A DNA stretch of 64,000 nucleotides from assembly GCA_963731625.1 (NCBI GenBank), contig CAVSWH010000001.1, positions 806,001 to 870,000 on the forward strand. Reading direction: 5' to 3'. Position 1 is the first letter of the stretch. Each line of letters begins with the position of its first letter. The position numbers and the translations under genes were made by a program. Under the pieces are notes generated by a model. The model was not told where the DNA came from. It worked only from the letters and a program-made list of their open reading frames with translations, and did no database searches. Shown here one piece after another: positions 25,514 to 34,669 of this stretch. Source of the DNA: PALSA-555 sp963731625 (GTDB lineage: Bacteria; Actinomycetota; Acidimicrobiia; IMCC26256; PALSA-555).

Positions 25514-26722
25514 TCAGCCGGTGAAGGCCGCCGTGATCGTGGGCGCGCTGGGCACGACCACCTGGACCTCGACTGCGCCGATGTCACAGCCCGGGCCCTG
25601 CGGTCGGGTCACGCCGCGCTGGTCGGTCGCGATGCCGACGCCGGCGCCGCAGTCGGCGACCGGGACCGCGTTGATGAGCGGGCTTCCCGTCTGGGGCAGC
25701 TCGGTCAGGGTGGGCCCGCCGTTGTTTGCGAGGGAGCCAAGCCCTGGCGCCGTGCCGGGGGCGAGGTCGCCCGTCCCGGTGGCAAACCCGCAGGAGGCGC
25801 CGACGTCGTCCTCGTCGTTGAACCCGTGGGACGTCGGCGTCGTCGCGATGACGCAGTTCGCGCCCCCGCCGAGCGGCGCGGCGACCACTGACCCGAACGA
25901 CGTGAGCGAGGCGGCGTTCACGTTGGCGGCCATGGACGAGGTGTTGCCGGTCACGGTCGCGTAGGTCAGTGTCACCCCGGACCCGGTGGAGATGCCCCCA
26001 CCCGCGCCCCCGGCGGCGACGGTGTTGCCGCTGATCGTCGAGTTCGTCACCAACACGGTCGCGGAAGCGGAGATACCGCCACCGTTCGATGCCGCGGTGA
26101 CGGTGTTGCCGCTGATCGTCGAGTTCGTCACGGTCACGGTCGCGCTCGCCCCCTCGAAGATGCCGCCACCGACGCTCGACGTGTTGCTACTGATCGTCGA
26201 GCTCGTCACCGTCAAGGGCCCGCTGCTGAAGACGCCGCCTCCACTCTGGGTGGTGGTGTTGTTCGTGATCGTCATGTTCGTCAGGGTCAGCGAGCTGCCG
26301 GTGCCCTGGCCGGCGACGCCCTCGCCAAGGTCGCCGCCGTGTCCACCGGTCAGCGTCAAGCCCGAGACGCTGAAGGCCGTGCCGTTGGCGACATCGGCCA
26401 TCACCCGGTCGACGCCGTCGGTCTGGGTGATCGTGTTGCCGCTCCCCTGGACCGTCAAGTTGTGCGTCCCGAAGTAGAGGAGCTGGCCGGTCGTGAGCGC
26501 GATGTTGCCGACGCTGGCCGGGATGACGATCAGGACATCGTCGGTGTTGTCGGTCGTGCTGGCGTCGACGAAGGCCTGGCGGACCGAGCCCACGCCGGAG
26601 TCGGCGTTGTTCGAGACCGTGATCGTGATGAGGGCGCCGGCAGGCGCCGTGAAGATGCCCAGCAGACCAATGACGACGAGGGAGACCGTCGCGAGCACCG
26701 CGGCTGTCCGATGCCAGTCCAT
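25514..26722 (-). CDS. Secreted beta-helix protein (choice-of-anchor Q type)
   Basis: This 402-residue exported protein has a signal peptide (hydrophobic residues about 8-30). NADSGVGSVRQAF follows, the usual start of choice-of-anchor Q proteins. Parallel beta-helix turns run from about 90 to 270, with repeated units of the type TVTNSTISGNTV and GGGI. A C-terminal region holds NNGGPTLTELPQTGSPLIN and a DQRGVTRPQGPGCDIGAVE block. It is Ser/Thr/Asn-rich, unlike its neighbours. It ends soon after VVVPSAPTITAAFTG without any membrane anchor or sorting signal, so it is either released or truncated. Likely a surface or matrix protein; function unknown. Confidence 0.75.
   Translation of the reverse strand: MDWHRTAAVLATVSLVVIGLLGIFTAPAGALITITVSNNADSGVGSVRQAFVDASTTDNTDDVLIVIPASVGNIALTTGQLLYFGTHNLTVQGSGNTITQTDGVDRVMADVANGTAFSVSGLTLTGGHGGDLGEGVAGQGTGSSLTLTNMTITNNTTTQSGGGVFSSGPLTVTSSTISSNTSSVGGGIFEGASATVTVTNSTISGNTVTAASNGGGISASATVLVTNSTISGNTVAAGGAGGGISTGSGVTLTYATVTGNTSSMAANVNAASLTSFGSVVAAPLGGGANCVIATTPTSHGFNDEDDVGASCGFATGTGDLAPGTAPGLGSLANNGGPTLTELPQTGSPLINAVPVADCGAGVGIATDQRGVTRPQGPGCDIGAVEVQVVVPSAPTITAAFTG
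26023..26131. repeat. Imperfect tandem repeat inside beta-helix gene
   Basis: The sequence gttgccgctgatcgtcgag occurs twice, 81 bases apart (about 26025 and 26106). It encodes successive STISGNT turns of the beta-helix. Such repeats can change number by slippage. Confidence 0.6.
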
Positions 26723-26795
26723 GCACCACCTCCCAGTCCGCCGCGCAGGCTAGTTGTTGCTACAGACCAGCAGGGGGACGGAACCGCTCCTGCGG

Positions 26796-27218
26796 TTAGG
26801 GCTCGAGTCGGGCGATATTGGCGGCTTCGCCGGGATCGGGCCCCGCGTCGAACCAGGCGTCGAGCAACTCGTGCGCGACGTCCGTACTGGTCAGTCGCAG
26901 CCCCATCACGACGACGTTGGCGTCGTTCCAGCGTCGCGCTCCGGCCGCGGTCGCCGCGTCCGTGCAGAGAGCCGCCCGCACCCCGGGTACCTTGTTCGCC
27001 GCGATCGACGCCCCGGTGCCGGTCCAGCAGAACAGCACGGCCGTCGCGCAGTCACCGGACGCGACGAGCTCCCCGACGTCTCGACCCACCTCGGCCCACT
27101 GCTTCGCCTCCCCGCCGGGGGGCCCGACGAGCACGACGTCGTGGCCGCGTCCGCGCAGGTCGGCGGCCACCGCATCGGTGAGCGCCGTGCGCTCGTCGGA
27201 TCCGAGGGCGACCCGCAC
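26796..27218 (-). CDS. RpiB/LacA/LacB family sugar-phosphate isomerase
   Basis: A 140-residue single-domain protein of the ribose-5-phosphate isomerase B family, which interconverts aldose and ketose phosphates. Family blocks seen are MRVALGSDE at the start, LFCWTGTGASIAANKVPGVRAALCTD in the middle (the active-site loop with CWTGTG) and RRWNDANVVVMG near the end. GTG 27218 has TAGCCT 6 nt upstream, overlapping the stop codon of the next gene upstream. True substrate (ribose, allose or galactose phosphate) is uncertain. Confidence 0.82.
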   Translation of the reverse strand: MRVALGSDERTALTDAVAADLRGRGHDVVLVGPPGGEAKQWAEVGRDVGELVASGDCATAVLFCWTGTGASIAANKVPGVRAALCTDAATAAGARRWNDANVVVMGLRLTSTDVAHELLDAWFDAGPDPGEAANIARLEP

Positions 27219-27224
27219 GGCCTC

Positions 27225-27230
27225 AGGCTA
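27225..27230 (-). promoter_or_regulatory. Leaderless-type -10 element (TAGCCT)
   Basis: TAGCCT on the minus strand lies 6 nt before GTG 27218 and includes the TAG stop of the HAD gene. The isomerase may thus be transcribed on its own. Confidence 0.4.
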
Positions 27231-27875
27231 CGGGACGAGCGCGGCGTGGACGTCGGCCAGCGTCCGGAAGGGGCGGTAGGCGACGTCGAAGAGGTCGCAC
27301 CACGCGGCGAGGCGCCGCTTGGCGAACACCACGTCGGCGAGCAACGCCGCCTTGTGGTCGCTCGTGCCGTCGCCGACGAGCACGGTGGCCCGTCCGGCGG
27401 CGCTCGCGTCCTTGATCGGCGCCTGCTTGCACGTCCCGCACGTCGAGCACGGGCAGCACCGGTCCTCGTGCGGGAACTCGAGGCGCCCGCTCGCCCAGTC
27501 GACGTGGTTCGTCAGCACGGGCACGCCGATCGCGTCGCAGACCTCCTCGGCCCGGAAGCCGAACCCGTCCGAGACGACCGTGACCTCCGCGCCGGCGTCG
27601 CGCAGCGCGGTGACGAGCGGCGCGAAGGCCGGGTCGAGCGGCACCTCGGCGGCCGTCGCGCGCAGGGTCGCCTCGTCGGCGGGCAGGAGCTCCCACTGGC
27701 CGAGGAGGCACTCGCGGCTGCCGATCGTGCCCGCCCGGTACTCGTCGCTCAGCTGCTCCCACTCGGGGGGCGCGAGGCGATCGAGGAGGTGCCGGCCGAC
27801 GTCGGACACCGTGATCGTCCCGTCGAAGTCGAGAAACACCGTGGTCCTCGACAGGTCGAGCGCGAGGGCCGGCAT
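27228..27875 (-). CDS. HAD-IB family phosphatase (MtnX-like)
   Basis: The 215-residue cytosolic phosphatase carries HAD motif I FLDFDGT (nucleophile D16, acid D18), motif II SDGFGF near 102, and motif III/IV GDGTSDHKAA. A cysteine cluster RCCPCSTCGTCK (C140-C149) resembles the CxxCGxCK segment of MtnX and related phosphatases, where it may shape the active site or bind metal. Closest expectation is a small phosphosugar or methionine-salvage phosphatase, but the window has no other salvage gene. ATG 27875 has TACGAT 6 nt upstream. Confidence 0.78.
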   Translation of the reverse strand: MPALALDLSRTTVFLDFDGTITVSDVGRHLLDRLAPPEWEQLSDEYRAGTIGSRECLLGQWELLPADEATLRATAAEVPLDPAFAPLVTALRDAGAEVTVVSDGFGFRAEEVCDAIGVPVLTNHVDWASGRLEFPHEDRCCPCSTCGTCKQAPIKDASAAGRATVLVGDGTSDHKAALLADVVFAKRRLAAWCDLFDVAYRPFRTLADVHAALVP

Positions 27876-27881
27876 CGTCCG

Positions 27882-27887
27882 ATCGTA
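27882..27887 (-). promoter_or_regulatory. Leaderless-type -10 element (TACGAT)
   Basis: TACGAT on the minus strand lies 6 nt before ATG 27875. Confidence 0.4.
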
Positions 27888-27910
27888 GGGTGACCGTCCG
27901 TTCGCCCTCG

Positions 27911-27916
27911 TAGGCT
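27911..27916 (+). promoter_or_regulatory. Leaderless-type -10 element (TAGGCT)
   Basis: TAGGCT lies 8 nt before ATG 27925 of the alpha-mannosidase gene, divergent from the HAD promoter. Confidence 0.35.
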
Positions 27917-27924
27917 GCGCGGCG

Positions 27925-30677
27925 ATGGGACCCGCCCGACCCGAGGCCCGCCCGACGACGGTGGCGATCGTGCCGCACACGCACTGGGACCGCGAGTGGT
28001 ACCTGCCGTTCCAGGTGTTCCGGATCCGGCTCGTCACGCTGCTCGACCGGCTGCTGCCGCTCCTCGAGTCGGACCTCTCATACGCCCGGTTCCTCCTCGA
28101 CGGCCAGACCGCCGTCCTCGACGACTACCTCGCGGTGCGCCCCGAGGCCGCGGCGCGGCTCGAACGCCTCGCGACGAGCGGACGGCTGCAGGTCGGCCCG
28201 TGGATGATCCTCATGGACGAGTTCATGGTCTCGGGCGAGACGCTCGTCCGGGACCTCCAGCTCGGCATGACCCGCGCCACCGCGCTCGGCGGCGCGATGC
28301 AGGTCGGCTACCTGCCCGACATGTTCGGTCATGTCGCCCAGATGCCCCAGCTCCTCGCCTCGGCCGGGCTGGAGCACGCCGTCGTGTGGCGCGGCGTGCC
28401 GAGCGCAGTGACCCAGACCGCGTTCTGGTGGGATGCGCCCGACGGCTCGCGGGTGCGCGCCGAGTACCTCTACGGCTCGTACTCGAACGGGCGCGACCTG
28501 CCCGACGACGCCAAGGCGCTCGTCACGCGGGCCCACGGGTACGAGATCGAGCTCGGCGCGGCACGACTGGCGGACGGCGGCATGCTGCTCATGAACGGCA
28601 CCGACCACCAGCTGCCCCAGCCGTGGCTGGGCCGCGTGGTCGCGGAGGCGAACGAGATCCAGGACGACTACCGCTTCGTCGTCACGTCGCTCCCCGAGTA
28701 CCTGGCCGAACAGCCGACGGCGGGCCTCACGACCTGGCCGGGCGAGCTGCGCTCCGGGCGCGCGCCAACGTGCTCATGGGCGTCGCCTCGAACCGCGTGG
28801 ACGTGCACCAGCTGTGCGCGGCCGCCGAGCGGGCGCTCGAGCGGCGCGCCGAGCCGCTGTCGGCGCTGCTGCGCCCACCCGACGAGTACCCGGCGGCGCT
28901 GCTCGGGGTGGCGTGGCGCCAAGTCGTGCTCAACAGCGCACACGACTCGTCGTGCGCCTGCAGCGACGACGAGGTCGTCGAGGCCGTCCGGGTCCGCTAC
29001 CAGGAGGCGCGCCAGATCGGCGACACGCTCGTGCGCGAGGCGCTGCACGCGCTGGCGCGCCGGGTCGCCGCGGCGCCGGGTGCGACGCTGGTCGTGAACC
29101 CGACCCGCCACGACCGCGGCGGTTTGGTCGAGGGTGTCGTCGCGGGCGTCGGCCCGGTGCATCTCGTGGCCGCCGACGGGACGCCGTGCGCGACCCAGGT
29201 GACGTGGGAGCGCGGCACGGCGGGCTTCGCGGCGATCGTGACCGGCGAGAAGGTCCGCTGGGTGCTCGACTTGATGCGCGGGGTCGAGTTCGCCGCGGCG
29301 CGGATCGCCGAGGTCACCCGTCGGGAGGTCGGGCCCGACGACTGGGAGTTCACGTTCCGCGCCGTGCACCCGGGCGAGGAGGCGATCGATCTCGAGCCGA
29401 CGCGCGAGGAGCTCCTCGCGCTCGGTGCGGCGGGCGCGACGGTCCGGTTCAAACAGGAGCTGGCGCCGACGCGGGGGGTGCTCTTCGCCGCGAGCCCGAT
29501 CGCCGGCTTCGGGTGGGGCACCTACGAGGTGGCGGCCGGCGAGGGTCCCGCCACGGCCGTGACCGCGAGTGACGGGCGCCTCGAGAACGAGCAGCTCGTC
29601 GTGACGGTGGACGCGGGCGACGGCCGCGTGGCGGTCGAGACGCGCGACGGCGTCCGGGTGGCCGGGGTGCGCCTCGTCGACGGCGGCGACGGTGGCGACA
29701 CCTACAACTACTCCCCGCCGGGCGTCGACCGGATCGTCGACGCGCCCGAGACCGTGGTCGTGTCCGTCGTCGAGCCGGGGCCGGCGCGCGCCGCGCTCGA
29801 GGTCACCGCGACCTACGTGTGGCCGGCCGCCGCGGTCGGCGACATGCGCTCGTGCGAACGCCGGACCGACGAGACGGTCCGGTGCACGGTGCGCACCCGG
29901 CTCGAGCTGCGCGCCGCCGAGCCGTTTGTGCGGGTGCACGCCGAGATCGACAACCACGCGCGTGACCACCGCCTGCGCGTGCACTGCCCGCTCCCCACGC
30001 CGGTGACGGGCTCGGAGGCCGAGTGCGCGTTCGCCGTCGTGCACCGGGGCCTGACGGCGGAGGGCGGTCCGCACGAGGCCGGCCTGCCGACGTGGGTGTC
30101 GCGGCGGTTCGTGGACTGCTCCGACGGCACGGCGGGCTTGGCCGTGCTCCACGACGGGCTCCTCGAGTACGAGGTCGTCGAGGACGGCCGCGAGCTGGCG
30201 GTGACGCTGCTGCGCGCCGTCGGCTACCTGTCGCGCGTCGAGCCGGCGCTGCGCCCGAACCCCGCGGGACCGATGGACGCGCTCGAGGGGGCCCAGCTCC
30301 AAGGACGCCGGCACGTCGACTACGCCTTGCTCCCGCACCGCGGGGACTGGCAGGCGGCCGACCTCTACGCCGCCGCCGACGCGTTCCTCGTGCCCCTCGA
30401 GCGCGCCCGGGTCGCGGCGACCACCGGCGACCTTCCCGGGGCGGGCCAGGCGCTGCGCGTCGACGGCGCCGAGGTGTCGGCGGTGACCCGCGAGCCCGGC
30501 GGCCTCACGGCGCGGGTGTTCAACGCGTCGCCCGCCCCCTCCACGGTCACCGTCGACCAGGACGGTGGACCGGCGTCCGGCTGGATCGTCGACCTGCTGG
30601 GCCGTCCCCTCGAGCCCTTCGACGGCGGGTTCCCGCTCCGCGCGTGGGGGATCGCGACCGTGCGGCTCACCCCGTAA
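27925..30677 (+). CDS. GH38 alpha-mannosidase, frameshifted at 28756-28758
   Basis: The first frame encodes the GH38 catalytic domain: VPHTHWDREWYLPFQ (H18, H20 and D22 bind zinc) and GYLPDMFGH with nucleophile D132. At about residue 278, after WPGELRSG, it derails. The third frame then continues with ARANVLMGVASNR to a stop at 30677, giving the middle and C-terminal beta domains. Adding one G to GGG at 28756-28758 restores a protein of about 917 residues, normal for bacterial GH38. It is probably cytosolic, since no signal peptide is seen, and releases mannose from glycans. The neighbouring sugar isomerase and phosphatase are divergent, so a shared pathway is only a guess. Confidence 0.83.
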
Positions 30678-31758
30678 GGGCGAAGACCTCCACCGGATCG
30701 TCGAAGCCCGCGAGGGTCCGGCGTCCCAGCTCCGCGGCACGCGTCGAGTCCAGCTGGCGGGCGGTGGCGGCGTCGCAGAGCGCCTGACCGGGCTCGGCGA
30801 GCCGCTCCAGGCGCGCCGCGCGGTTCACGACCGGGCCGAACAGGTCGCCGTCCCGGGCGAGGAGCGTCCCGGCCGCGACGCCGATGCGCATCGTCGGCAG
30901 CTCGTCCGCGCCGAGCAGCTCGGCTGCGACACCGGCGGCGTCGTCCGCGGTCCCGGCGACGAACATCGCCTCGTCACCGATCACCTTCACCAGGCGCGCC
31001 CCCGGCCGGGCGACGGCATCGAGCACACGCTGCTCGAACGTGTCGATGAGCGTGCCGAGCTCGTGGGTCGTCAGCTGCTGGTTCAGCGCCGTGTAGCCGA
31101 CGAGGTCCGCGAAGCCGACGACCGCCTCGGTGGTGCTCATCAGGGTCGGGCTGGCGCCCCAGAGCGAGTAGCGGCGCGCCGCCTCGACCAGATGGCGGCG
31201 GTGGACGGCCTCGAAGGTCGGGTAGATGCGGGGCACGAGGTCGGAGGCGAGCTCGACGAAGCGGGTCGCGAGCTCGGCGTCGGTCGTGCCCGCCTGGCGC
31301 ATCGGGGCCTCCACGTCGGTTCGCACCATCTGGATGGACGAGTCGGCGGCGCGCGACAGGGCGGCCCCCGCCACCCGGGCCTGCGACACGGACGAGTCCT
31401 CGCCGACGCCGGCACGCAGCGCGTCGTAGAACGCGAGGACCTGGACGTCGGCGTCGGTGCAGACCGGGGCGTCGTCGGCCGGCACGACGAAGCCGAGCGC
31501 GCGCCAGAGCCGGACGGCGAAGGCCAGATCGACCCCTGCGTCGCGGGCCGCGTCCGCCAGTGTGAGGCGCGGCGCCCGGTCGAGCAGGACGCGTTCGGCG
31601 GCGAGCGCGTGCAGACGCGAGCCGCGGATCGCGGTTCGGATCTCCTCGACCGTCGCCCCGTGGTGCCGGGCGAGCCGCAGCAGGCTGAGCCGGTCGGCGG
31701 CGCCCGGCGCGTCGGGGTCGTAGAGCCCGAGCGCCTCGAGCTCGGCGTCGTCCCTCAC
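30667..31758 (-). CDS. Class III adenylate cyclase with N-terminal helical regulatory domain
   Basis: From GTG 31758 this encodes 363 residues. The C-terminal cyclase homology domain keeps D218 (FADLVGYT), K258 and D262 (KVIGDE), N312 and R316 (NRAAR), so activity is expected. The N-terminal 200 residues match the layout of the cyclase at 6943, making them paralogues with a probable Rv1264-type regulatory domain. The start overlaps the upstream stop as GTGA. It is the last gene of a four-gene overlapping operon with plsC and gpsA, linking cAMP production to phospholipid genes. It is convergent with the mannosidase, with an 11-base overlap. Confidence 0.85.
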   Translation of the reverse strand: MRDDAELEALGLYDPDAPGAADRLSLLRLARHHGATVEEIRTAIRGSRLHALAAERVLLDRAPRLTLADAARDAGVDLAFAVRLWRALGFVVPADDAPVCTDADVQVLAFYDALRAGVGEDSSVSQARVAGAALSRAADSSIQMVRTDVEAPMRQAGTTDAELATRFVELASDLVPRIYPTFEAVHRRHLVEAARRYSLWGASPTLMSTTEAVVGFADLVGYTALNQQLTTHELGTLIDTFEQRVLDAVARPGARLVKVIGDEAMFVAGTADDAAGVAAELLGADELPTMRIGVAAGTLLARDGDLFGPVVNRAARLERLAEPGQALCDAATARQLDSTRAAELGRRTLAGFDDPVEVFALTG

Positions 31759-32924
31759 GCGCCCGGCGCCGCGAGCAGCGCCTCGCCGGCGGGCTCGGCG
31801 CTCGTCCAGGACGGATCGAGACCCGGGGCGCGGACGTGCACACCCGGCGGGGCCTCCCAGAGCAGCGCCGGCCGGTGGCCGTGCCATCGCACCGCGTACG
31901 AGAGGCGGCCGGCCCGGATCGGCGCGCCGCGCACGTCGACGGCCTGACCGCGCCAACCCGACGGCAGCTCGGGCAGGACGGTCACGGCCCCGACCGTCGA
32001 CTCGTCGGCGAGGAACGCCCGCGTCGCGAGCAGCAGCGGCGCACCACCATCGGCGCGTGCCGCCATCACGTCCGCCCAGCGTCCGGTGCGCCGGTGCCCG
32101 GCGGCACGGCGGCCGCGCCACCCGAGGCGCCGCCACGCGGCCGTCGCCTCCTCGTCGAACCCCCAATCCTCGAGGGCGGCCGTCACGGACGGCTCGACCG
32201 ACGCGCGCGCCGCGGCGAGCAGCGTCGCGGCGCGTGCCGTCGTGAGCTCGTCCACGAGACGCCGGTCGGGCAGCTCGACCTGCAGCCCGCGGGTGAGGTG
32301 GGCTCCCCACCCCCGGGCGGCCGCCGCCGGTGCCGCCACGGCGAGGTCCGGGGCGTCCCGCGAGGCGAGCCCCACGACGCAGGTGAGGCGGGCGCGGTGC
32401 GCCAGCGGGTGCAGGAACGTGGCCTCGAGGCCCCCCGCCCGGTCGGCGACCGGCGGGAACGGCCCCCGGGACGCGCCACCGGCGCGCACGACGCCGGCGG
32501 TGGAGCCGGTGGCGACCGCCCAGCGCGAGGCGGGCCGAGCCGTGCGCAGCGCGGCGCGGCCGTCGACGAGGACGGTGGTGTCCTCGACGGCGAGCTCGTG
32601 GGCGCCCCGGACGGTGAGGGCCACGACGAACGGCGCGGGGAATTCGTCGGCGACCTCCACGACCACCGCCTCGGCGGGGCCCCCGACGCCGTAGACGTGC
32701 GCCACCGCGTCGCCGCCGGGGACGCGCACGGCCGTCCGGACGACGGGCACCGCGTCCACGAGCTCCTGGCGGACGGTCGGGTCGTCGGCCGGGTCGCGCC
32801 AGCGATCATCGGCGCCGATCGACCAGGCGAGCGACCACGGCGCGTCGAGTGGCTGCAGCGCGCCGCGCGCGTCGACGCACGCCTGGTGGCGCGCGCCGAG
32901 CGCGCCGACGACGGTGCCCGTCAT
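31755..32924 (-). CDS. Hypothetical protein in plsC-gpsA operon
   Basis: This 389-residue protein has no signal peptide or membrane segment. The N-terminal half is beta-rich. The middle is Ala/Arg-rich and helical with many Trp, for example EDWGFDEEATAAWRRLGWRGRR. The C-terminus, with LPELPSGWRGQAVDVRGAPIRAGRLSYAVRWHGHRPALLWE, resembles the small C-terminal beta domain of glycoside hydrolases and debranching-type enzymes. I see no complete catalytic domain, so a carbohydrate link is only a suggestion. Both ends overlap neighbours by four bases (ATGA with gpsA, GTGA with the cyclase), which implies tight co-expression. Confidence 0.6.
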   Translation of the reverse strand: MTGTVVGALGARHQACVDARGALQPLDAPWSLAWSIGADDRWRDPADDPTVRQELVDAVPVVRTAVRVPGGDAVAHVYGVGGPAEAVVVEVADEFPAPFVVALTVRGAHELAVEDTTVLVDGRAALRTARPASRWAVATGSTAGVVRAGGASRGPFPPVADRAGGLEATFLHPLAHRARLTCVVGLASRDAPDLAVAAPAAAARGWGAHLTRGLQVELPDRRLVDELTTARAATLLAAARASVEPSVTAALEDWGFDEEATAAWRRLGWRGRRAAGHRRTGRWADVMAARADGGAPLLLATRAFLADESTVGAVTVLPELPSGWRGQAVDVRGAPIRAGRLSYAVRWHGHRPALLWEAPPGVHVRAPGLDPSWTSAEPAGEALLAAPGA

Positions 32925-33937
32925 CGGATGCCGTGCAGCTCGGCCTTGGCCTGGCGCAGCATGAGCGCCGGCACGAGGTCCGCCGGGCGACGGTCCTCGT
33001 AGAGCACGGCGCCGACCATCGACGCGATCGGCATGTCGACCCCGTGGGTGGCGGCGAGCTCGAGCACGGCGCGGGTGCTCTTGACCCCCTCGGCGACCAT
33101 GTCGAGCTCGGCGATGATGTCGTCGAGCTTCCGGCCCCGTCCGAGCTCGACACCGACCCGCCGGTTGCGGCTCTGGTCACTCGTGCAGGTCGCGACCAGG
33201 TCGCCCATCCCGGCCAGACCGGAGAACGTGAGCGGCTCGCCGCCGAGCACGACGCCGAGTCGCGCGAGCTCGGCGAGCCCGCGGGTGATGAGGGCGGCCT
33301 TCGTGTTGTCCCCGTAGCCGAGCCCCGCGGCGATGCCGGCCGCGATGGCGATCACGTTCTTCAGCGCGCCGGCGATCTCACAGCCGACGACGTCCGGGTT
33401 GGTGTAGACGCGGAACGTGGCGGTCATGAACCGCTCCTGGAGCGCCGCGCCGGTGACCGGGTCGATCATCGCGACCACCGAGGCCGTGGGCTGGCCGGCC
33501 GCGACCTCGCGGGCAAGGTTGGGGCCGGTGAGCACGCCGATGCGGTCCCGGCGGTGGCCGGCCAGGACGTCAGCCGCCACCTCGGTCATGCGCAGGTGCG
33601 TCCCCTGCTCGACGCCCTTGGCGAGGCTGACCACCGGCGCTTCCGGCGCGACCACGGTCGCGACCTCGCGCAGCACGGAGCGCAGGCCGTGGGACGGCAC
33701 GCCGAGGACGAGGATGTCGGCCTGTGCGCACGCGGCCTGCAGGTCGCCAGTGGCGTGGAGCGCCGGCGGCAGCGCGGTGCCGGACAGGTAGCGCGGGTTC
33801 TCGTGGACGCGATCGATCTGCTCGGCGAGCGCGGGGTCGCGGGCCCAGAGCGTGACGCCGGGCTCGTGCGCGAGGAGCGCGGCGACGGCCGTGCCCCACG
33901 AGCCGGCGCCCAGCACCGTGATGCGCTCGCTCGTCAT
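32921..33937 (-). CDS. gpsA: NAD(P)H-dependent glycerol-3-phosphate dehydrogenase
   Basis: This 338-residue cytosolic enzyme reduces dihydroxyacetone phosphate to sn-glycerol 3-phosphate, the backbone for phospholipids. The nucleotide-binding motif GAGSWGTA is at 10-17. The family blocks SLAKGVE, GPNLAREVA, ALKNVIAIAAGIAAGLGYGDNTKAALITRG and SGLAGMGDLVATCTS are all present. ATG 33937 overlaps the plsC stop (ATGA), so the longer in-frame start is rejected. plsC just upstream uses the product of this pathway. Confidence 0.95.
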   Translation of the reverse strand: MTSERITVLGAGSWGTAVAALLAHEPGVTLWARDPALAEQIDRVHENPRYLSGTALPPALHATGDLQAACAQADILVLGVPSHGLRSVLREVATVVAPEAPVVSLAKGVEQGTHLRMTEVAADVLAGHRRDRIGVLTGPNLAREVAAGQPTASVVAMIDPVTGAALQERFMTATFRVYTNPDVVGCEIAGALKNVIAIAAGIAAGLGYGDNTKAALITRGLAELARLGVVLGGEPLTFSGLAGMGDLVATCTSDQSRNRRVGVELGRGRKLDDIIAELDMVAEGVKSTRAVLELAATHGVDMPIASMVGAVLYEDRRPADLVPALMLRQAKAELHGIR

Positions 33938-34647
33938 GTCGCCGGCCCCCCCGGCTGGTGCGCGCCGACCGTCTCGGGGCCGCGCACCCACCAGTCACCC
34001 TCCCCCGGCGCCGGCCGCTGCGGGTACCGGGCGCGTGCCTCGGCGACGCACTCGGTGATGGCCCGCATGATCCCGTCGGTGCTCGTGCGGGCGTCGTCGT
34101 CGGCCGCGACGGGCACGGGGTCGCCCACGTACACGCTCTCGGCGACACCCCAGCGCCAGCGCGGCTTGCGGCCCTTGAAGAGGATGCGCTGCGCGCCCCA
34201 CAGCCCCACCGGCGTGACGGGGACGCCGCTGGCAGCGGCGAGGCGGGCCGTCCCGGTCTTGCCCACCATGGGCTCGAGGTCGAGCGAGATCGTCCCCTCG
34301 GGGAAGACGCCGATGCACTCGCCGGCGGCGAGCGCGGCGACCGCGGCGTCGAGGGAGCCGGCGGCGTCGGCCGAGTCGCGCGCCACGGGGATCTGGTGGG
34401 CCTGGCGCAGCACGGCGCCCATCACGCGCGTGTCGAAGAGCTCGTGCTTGGCGAGGAATCGCACCCGTCGGTGCCGACGATCGGCGAGGTAGCCGAGCAC
34501 GAGCGGGTCGAGGTACGAGACGTGGTTGCTCGCGAGGATGACGGGGCCGCGGACCGGGATGCGATGCGCGCCTTCGACCGTCCAGCGCAGCGCGACGCGG
34601 AGCGGTAGCACCAACGTGGCGCGGAGGGCGCCGTAGACCGGCTCCAC
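33934..34647 (-). CDS. plsC: 1-acyl-sn-glycerol-3-phosphate acyltransferase (PlsC family)
   Basis: From GTG 34647 this gives 237 residues of a membrane-associated acyltransferase that adds the second acyl chain to lysophosphatidate. The HX4D catalytic motif is H42 to D47 (NHVSYLD), and FPEG lies at 115-118. Upstream ATGs at 34659 and 34671 are in frame. GTG 34647 is preferred because TATGCT lies exactly 7 nt before it. It heads the operon with gpsA, an unknown gene and an adenylate cyclase. Confidence 0.85.
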   Translation of the reverse strand: MEPVYGALRATLVLPLRVALRWTVEGAHRIPVRGPVILASNHVSYLDPLVLGYLADRRHRRVRFLAKHELFDTRVMGAVLRQAHQIPVARDSADAAGSLDAAVAALAAGECIGVFPEGTISLDLEPMVGKTGTARLAAASGVPVTPVGLWGAQRILFKGRKPRWRWGVAESVYVGDPVPVAADDDARTSTDGIMRAITECVAEARARYPQRPAPGEGDWWVRGPETVGAHQPGGPAT

Positions 34648-34654
34648 GACCGGT

Positions 34655-34664
34655 AGCATATAAA
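34655..34664. promoter_or_regulatory. Overlapping divergent -10 elements of plsC and cofC
   Basis: TATGCT on the minus strand (34660-34655) lies 7 nt before plsC GTG 34647. TATAAA on the plus strand (34659-34664) lies 5 nt before cofC ATG 34670. The two share bases, so the operons may compete for polymerase. Confidence 0.4.
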
Positions 34665-34669
34665 GCCGC

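Noticed and set aside
28668..30740. 690-codon minus-strand frame opposite the alpha-mannosidase
   Set aside because: Shadow of GH38; no motifs.
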